From Pseudonocardia autotrophica (GTDB lineage Bacteria; Actinomycetota; Actinomycetes; Mycobacteriales; Pseudonocardiaceae), in contig NZ_AP018920.1 of assembly GCF_003945385.1 (NCBI RefSeq), positions 5,828,001 through 5,892,000 of the forward strand: DNA of 64,000 bases, read 5' to 3'. A program made the translations under genes and the position numbers. The notes under the pieces are model-generated. The model ran no database searches and had not been told where the DNA came from. It saw only the letters and a program-made list of their open reading frames with translations. Shown here piece after piece: positions 60,262 to 64,000 of this stretch (positions are counted from its first letter, which is position 1; each line of letters starts with the position of its first letter).

Positions 60262-63200
60262 GGAGCCCTCCAGAGGTTCTCGAGACGGTCGATCTGGTCC
60301 TGGTCGAGACCGGGGACGAGCAGGTCGGACGGGGTGAGACCGCCGGCGTCGCCGGCGTCGGCGTGCCGGGCCAGCCCGCGCAGCGCGTCGGTCCAGGCGT
60401 CGGCCAGCGCCTGCGCCTCGGCGGCGGTGAGCACGCTCGCGCAGTACCCCCAGCTCGCCCGCAACGCGCCGTCCGGTTCGACGGCGGTGTCCACGGTGAC
60501 GGTGTGCCGGGCCGGCAGCGCCGCGTCCGCGGCCCCGCCGAGCGCGCCCGCCTCGGGCGCACCGGACCAGGCGGAACCGGCGGCGCCGGGCGGGTCGAGC
60601 CTGCCCAGGTGGTTCACCAGCAGTTGCGGTGCGGGCAGCCCGGCGAGCGCCGGTCCGGACTCCGGATCGAGATGGCGGAGCAGCCCGTACCCGTCGACGG
60701 GGGCGGTGCGCAGCTGCTCCTTCACCCGCTTCAGCAGTGCGCCGGCGGCCTGCCCGCCGCCCGCCACCGCGGCCGGGTCGAGATCGCCGACGTCGAGCCG
60801 GACCGGGCGCAGCGTGGTGAACCAGCCGACCGTGCGGGACAGGTCCAGCCCGGCGGCGTCCCGGCCGTGTCCCTCCAGGTCGACCAGCACCGAGGTGTGG
60901 TCCTCGTCGAGCTCGTCGCGCCGCCAGCGGCGTACCGCGATCGCCGTCGCGGCGAGCAGCACCTCGTCCGGGCCGCAGCGGTAGAGCAGCGGCAGCCGTT
61001 CCAGCAACGCGGTGGTCGTCGCGGCGTCGACGGAGACGGTCAGCTCGCGCACCGTGGCGAGCGTGTCGGTGCCCGGATCCACCCGCCGGGTCCCCAGCGG
61101 CGGGTCCTCGCCGCCGAGCACGCCGAGCCACCCGGGCAGCCCGGCCCGGGCCGCCGGTACCGCGTCGGACTGCATCCGGGCCCACTCCCGCCAGGTCACC
61201 GGCTCGGGCGCGGGCTCGATGCCGTCGACGGCGGCGGCCAGGTCGGCGGCGAGCACCCGCCAGGACACCGCGTCGACGCCGGTGTGGTGGGCGACCATCA
61301 GCAGCCGTCCGGTGCCGCCGGTGCCGGGCAGGTACACCGCCCGCAGCAGCGGCTCGGTGAACGGATCCAGCGCGTCCAGCTCCGCGGTCGCGGCGGCCCG
61401 CAGCTCCTCGGCACCGACCGGTCCGGGTGCGACGGTCCGCAGGACGTCGTCGACGTCGGTCTCCGGATCGACGTGCAGCAGGCGCTCCGGGCCGGTCCCG
61501 GTGATCCGGGCACGCAGCACGTGGTGCACGGCGAGCAGCCGGGCGAACGCGCCGCGCAGCACGGCCGGGTCCAGCCCGGCCGGGGTGACGAGCACCCGGA
61601 TCTGCGCGTAGCGGGCCAGCCCGGCGGATCCTCCGGCCAGCAGTTCGGCCAGCATCGGGGTGTTCGGCACCGGCCCGACCGGGTCGACGACCGGGCGCGA
61701 CACCGGGGCGGCATCGGCGTGCGTCGCGGCGGCCCGGGCCAGCTCGGCCGGGGTGCGCCGGGTGAACACGTCGCGCGGGGAGAGCACCAGGCCGGCCGCA
61801 CGGGCCCTGCCGACCAGGCCGAGCGAGACGATGCTGTCCCCGCCGAGGGCGAAGAAGTCGTCGTCGGCACCGACCTCGGCGACCCCGAGCAGCTCGGCGA
61901 ACAGCGCGGCGAGAACCGCCTCCGGGCCCTGCTCCGCGGCCCGGCCGGCGGCGCCGGTGATCTCCGGTTCCGGCAGCGCGGCCCGGTCCAGCTTCCCGTG
62001 CCGGGTCAGCGGCAGCGCGTCGAGCAGCACCAGCGCGGCCGGGACCAGGTGCTCGGGCAGCGTCGCGCGGATCGCCTCCCGCACGGCGGCCGGATCAGGG
62101 ACCCGGCCGGGTGCCGCGACGAGGTACCCGACCAGCCTGCGCACGCCGGGGGTGTCCTCCCGGGCGACGACGGCGGCCTGCCCGACGTCCGGATGGGCGA
62201 GCAGCGCGGCCGCCACCTCGCCCGGCTCGATCCGGAAGCCCCGGATCTTCACCTGCTCGTCGACGCGGCCGGCGAACTCCAGCGCCCCGTCGGCGCGGCG
62301 GCGCACCAGGTCACCGGTCCGGTAGCGGCGGGCGCCGTCGGGTGCGGCGACGAACCGGGACGCGGTGAGCGCGGGCAGCCCCCGGTAGCCGCGGGCCACC
62401 CCGGGCCCGCCCAGGTACAACTCGCCGGTGACGCCGTCACCGAGCAGCTCCAGCCCGGGCCCGCGGACCTCGGCGACGGTCCCGGCCAGCGGGGTGCCGA
62501 TCACCGGGTCGCCCGGCAGCACCGGGGCGGTGACGGCGTCGACGGTGGCCTCGGTGGGGCCGTAGACGTTCACCGCGTCGGTACCGGCGGCGGCGAGATC
62601 GTCCCAGAGCCCGGACGGCACGGCCTCACCACCGGTGACGACCAGCGACGGCCGGTGCTCCCCGGTGAGCAGCCCGGCGTCCAGCGCCGCCCGCAGGAAC
62701 GACGGCGGCAGATCGACGTGGTCGATCCGGTCCCGTCGGACGGTGGCGACCACCGCGTCCGGGTCGCCGAGCACGTCACGCAGGTGCAGCTCGTGCCCGT
62801 CGAGCAGCCACAGCAGCGGATCGATCGCAGCGTCGAAGGAGAACGCGGCGCCGTGCAGCACCCGCAGTCGGCCACGGCCGGCGTGCAGCCCGGCCCGGTG
62901 CGCGGCGAGCAGGCCCAGTGTCGACGCGTGATCGACCACGACCCCCTTCGGCCGGCCGGTCGAACCCGAGGTGAAGATCAGGTACGCGGCGTTGCCCGGG
63001 TGCAGCGGGGCGGTGCGGTCGGCGTCGGTGAGCGGTGCCGGATCGGCCGCGGCGAGCCGGGCCCGCACGTCCGGGGTGTCCAGGACGAGCGCGGGCACCG
63101 TCGCCGGTACCCGATGCGCCAGGTCGGCGGTGGTCACGACGAGCACCGACTCGGACTCCTCGAGCAGCATCCGCAGTCGCTCGTCGGGCAGCGCCGGATC

Positions 63201-64000
63201 GACCGGCAGGTAGACCGCGCCGGCCGCCCAGCAGGCGAGCGGGGCGATCACGGCGTCGGCGCTGCGGGCCAGCAGCACCGCGACGGTGCGCTCCGGGCCG
63301 GCAGCACACTCCGAACCGGCTCCGCCGGTGGTGCCCCCCGAACCGGCTCCGCCGGCAGTGCCCCCCGAACCGGCTCCGCCGGCGAGCACCCGGGCCAGCC
63401 GGTGCACCTGCGCCGCCAGCTCGGCGGTGTTGTGGCTCCCGTCCTCGGCGACCAGCGCGGTCCGGTCGGGGGCGGCCGCGGCGAGCCCTGCCAAGAGCTC
63501 CCCGAGCAGCGACTCCGGCACCGGTTCCGGAGCGGGCCCACGGCCCGCCGCGACGATCCGGTCCCGGTCGGCGCCGAGCAGGTCGACGGTCGCGACCGGG
63601 GCCTGCGGGTCGGCGGTGAGCGCGGTCAGCGCGCCGCGCAGCCGGGCGGTCCACCGCGCGGCGGGGACCGGGCCGACCACGTCCGGCCGGTGCTCCAGCG
63701 ACAGCAGCAACCGGCCGTCCTGCACGGCAGCGGTGACGGTCAGCGGATGCTCGGTGGCGTCCCGGCCCTGCACCGCGGAGACCACCAGCCCGGCGTCGGC
63801 CTGGGCTCTGGCGAGCGCCTCGGTGTCCACCGGGTAGCTCTCGAACACGGTGAGCGTGTCGAACAGCTCCCGGCTCCCGGCGGCCCGCCCGATCGCGGCG
63901 AGCCCGAGGTGCTGGTGCTCCAGCAGTCCGGCCTGCTCGTCCTGCACCCGCCGGGTCAGCTCGGCGACGGTCTCGCCGGGACGCAGCCGGACCCGCACCG
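60258..64000 (-). CDS. NRPS, partial: (C)-A-PCP-epimerization
   Basis: The 3' part of a second NRPS; its 5' end lies beyond the right edge. Visible in order: the tail of a condensation domain ([32 protein letters not shown]), an adenylation domain (63500-61980) with [10 protein letters not shown], a carrier protein with [10 protein letters not shown], the GGDS form typical before an epimerase, and an epimerization domain (about 61650-60330) with [17 protein letters not shown] and [10 protein letters not shown], then NHLGRLD. The by-eye A code DADDVGVVDK has acidic residues and is Lys/Orn-like, with low certainty. The C-terminal [17 protein letters not shown] resembles a donor docking segment. 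It overlaps the next NRPS by four bases, so the order of assembly is this protein first. Confidence 0.9.
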   Translation of the reverse strand, partial: VRVRLRPGETVAELTRRVQDEQAGLLEHQHLGLAAIGRAAGSRELFDTLTVFESYPVDTEALARAQADAGLVVSAVQGRDATEHPLTVTAAVQDGRLLLSLEHRPDVVGPVPAARWTARLRGALTALTADPQAPVATVDLLGADRDRIVAAGRGPAPEPVPESLLGELLAGLAAAAPDRTALVAEDGSHNTAELAAQVHRLARVLAGGAGSGGTAGGAGSGGTTGGAGSECAAGPERTVAVLLARSADAVIAPLACWAAGAVYLPVDPALPDERLRMLLEESESVLVVTTADLAHRVPATVPALVLDTPDVRARLAAADPAPLTDADRTAPLHPGNAAYLIFTSGSTGRPKGVVVDHASTLGLLAAHRAGLHAGRGRLRVLHGAAFSFDAAIDPLLWLLDGHELHLRDVLGDPDAVVATVRRDRIDHVDLPPSFLRAALDAGLLTGEHRPSLVVTGGEAVPSGLWDDLAAAGTDAVNVYGPTEATVDAVTAPVLPGDPVIGTPLAGTVAEVRGPGLELLGDGVTGELYLGGPGVARGYRGLPALTASRFVAAPDGARRYRTGDLVRRRADGALEFAGRVDEQVKIRGFRIEPGEVAAALLAHPDVGQAAVVAREDTPGVRRLVGYLVAAPGRVPDPAAVREAIRATLPEHLVPAALVLLDALPLTRHGKLDRAALPEPEITGAAGRAAEQGPEAVLAALFAELLGVAEVGADDDFFALGGDSIVSLGLVGRARAAGLVLSPRDVFTRRTPAELARAAATHADAAPVSRPVVDPVGPVPNTPMLAELLAGGSAGLARYAQIRVLVTPAGLDPAVLRGAFARLLAVHHVLRARITGTGPERLLHVDPETDVDDVLRTVAPGPVGAEELRAAATAELDALDPFTEPLLRAVYLPGTGGTGRLLMVAHHTGVDAVSWRVLAADLAAAVDGIEPAPEPVTWREWARMQSDAVPAARAGLPGWLGVLGGEDPPLGTRRVDPGTDTLATVRELTVSVDAATTTALLERLPLLYRCGPDEVLLAATAIAVRRWRRDELDEDHTSVLVDLEGHGRDAAGLDLSRTVGWFTTLRPVRLDVGDLDPAAVAGGGQAAGALLKRVKEQLRTAPVDGYGLLRHLDPESGPALAGLPAPQLLVNHLGRLDPPGAAGSAWSGAPEAGALGGAADAALPARHTVTVDTAVEPDGALRASWGYCASVLTAAEAQALADAWTDALRGLARHADAGDAGGLTPSDLLVPGLDQDQIDRLENLWRAP
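63311..63391 (-). repeat. Three 27-bp tandem repeats in an NRPS adenylation domain
   Basis: Units start at 63311, 63338 and 63365 (ccgaaccggctccgccgg plus nine variable bases). They encode a Gly/Ala/Ser/Thr-rich nine-residue repeat early in the adenylation domain, in an exposed-loop position. Confidence 0.85.

Noticed and set aside
50490..60984. Plus-strand open frames opposite the NRPS genes
   Set aside because: Their products are low-complexity and opposite firm NRPS domains.
60262..61185. Upstream extension of the three-module NRPS
   Set aside because: It overlaps the epimerization domain of the preceding NRPS out of frame; GTG 60261 overlaps that gene's stop with GGAGGG upstream.

Overview
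The window is very GC-rich (about three-quarters G+C by eye), uses GTG starts freely, carries IdeR/DmdR-type iron boxes and a multi-module NRPS. This points to a filamentous actinomycete. The PaaX, RidA and FdhF/YdeP-type genes and the overall style suggest a Pseudonocardia-like member of the Pseudonocardiaceae (inference). At this GC content long shadow reading frames are common and are left out.

Region 1 (1-29949, all minus strand). A single 25.6-kb gene encodes a protein of about 8,540 residues. It is followed downstream by a ParA/MinD-like ATPase with an N-terminal Cys/His motif, a 63-residue single-pass membrane protein, a second ParA/MinD-like ATPase and argS, which runs off the left edge. 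The giant protein has a signal peptide or anchor, an acidic Ser/Asp repeat, a long Ala/Glu/Arg helical region, about 2,400 residues with more than 40 close cysteine pairs, a central membrane-containing segment resembling DUF4781, and a cysteine-free C-terminal half. That half is two tandem copies of a module of about 1,850 residues, each with a multi-pass membrane block and a PP2C-phosphatase-like end. The first PP2C copy has lost key Asp residues and the last copy keeps them. This is the best candidate for an undescribed system in the window.

Region 2 (30.4-34.5 kb) is a patch of small and decaying genes: a frameshifted glyoxalase-fold gene, a DUF418 membrane protein divergent from a TetR regulator across an AT-rich operator region, a tRNA-Arg(CCG) with a strong terminator, and a deleted remnant of an ABC exporter.

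Region 3 (34.6-41.6 kb) is an aryl-CoA catabolic cluster. A translationally coupled minus-strand operon encodes a cupin, a TesB-like thioesterase, an aryl-CoA ligase and a fused FAD monooxygenase/Old-Yellow-Enzyme. A divergent RidA and a PaaX regulator flank it. The fused enzyme matches the 2-aminobenzoyl-CoA monooxygenase/reductase (or salicylyl-CoA 5-hydroxylase) type. RidA would suit hydrolysis of an enamine product.

Region 4 (41.9-45.0 kb) has a GNAT acetyltransferase and a YdeP-type molybdopterin oxidoreductase.

Region 5 (45.07-64.0 kb) is an iron-regulated siderophore locus: three iron boxes, a GNAT acyltransferase with an unfamiliar N-terminus, an operon of panD, alpha/beta hydrolase and hydroxyornithine formyltransferase, a ferric-siderophore binding lipoprotein, and two NRPS genes (…A-PCP-E, then C-A-PCP-C-A-PCP-C-A-PCP-TE). 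The middle adenylation domain of the second NRPS reads by eye as the code DINYWGGIGK, the formyl-hydroxyornithine code known from coelichelin. This agrees with the neighbouring formyltransferase. An aspartate decarboxylase under an iron box suggests beta-alanine is supplied as a siderophore building block.
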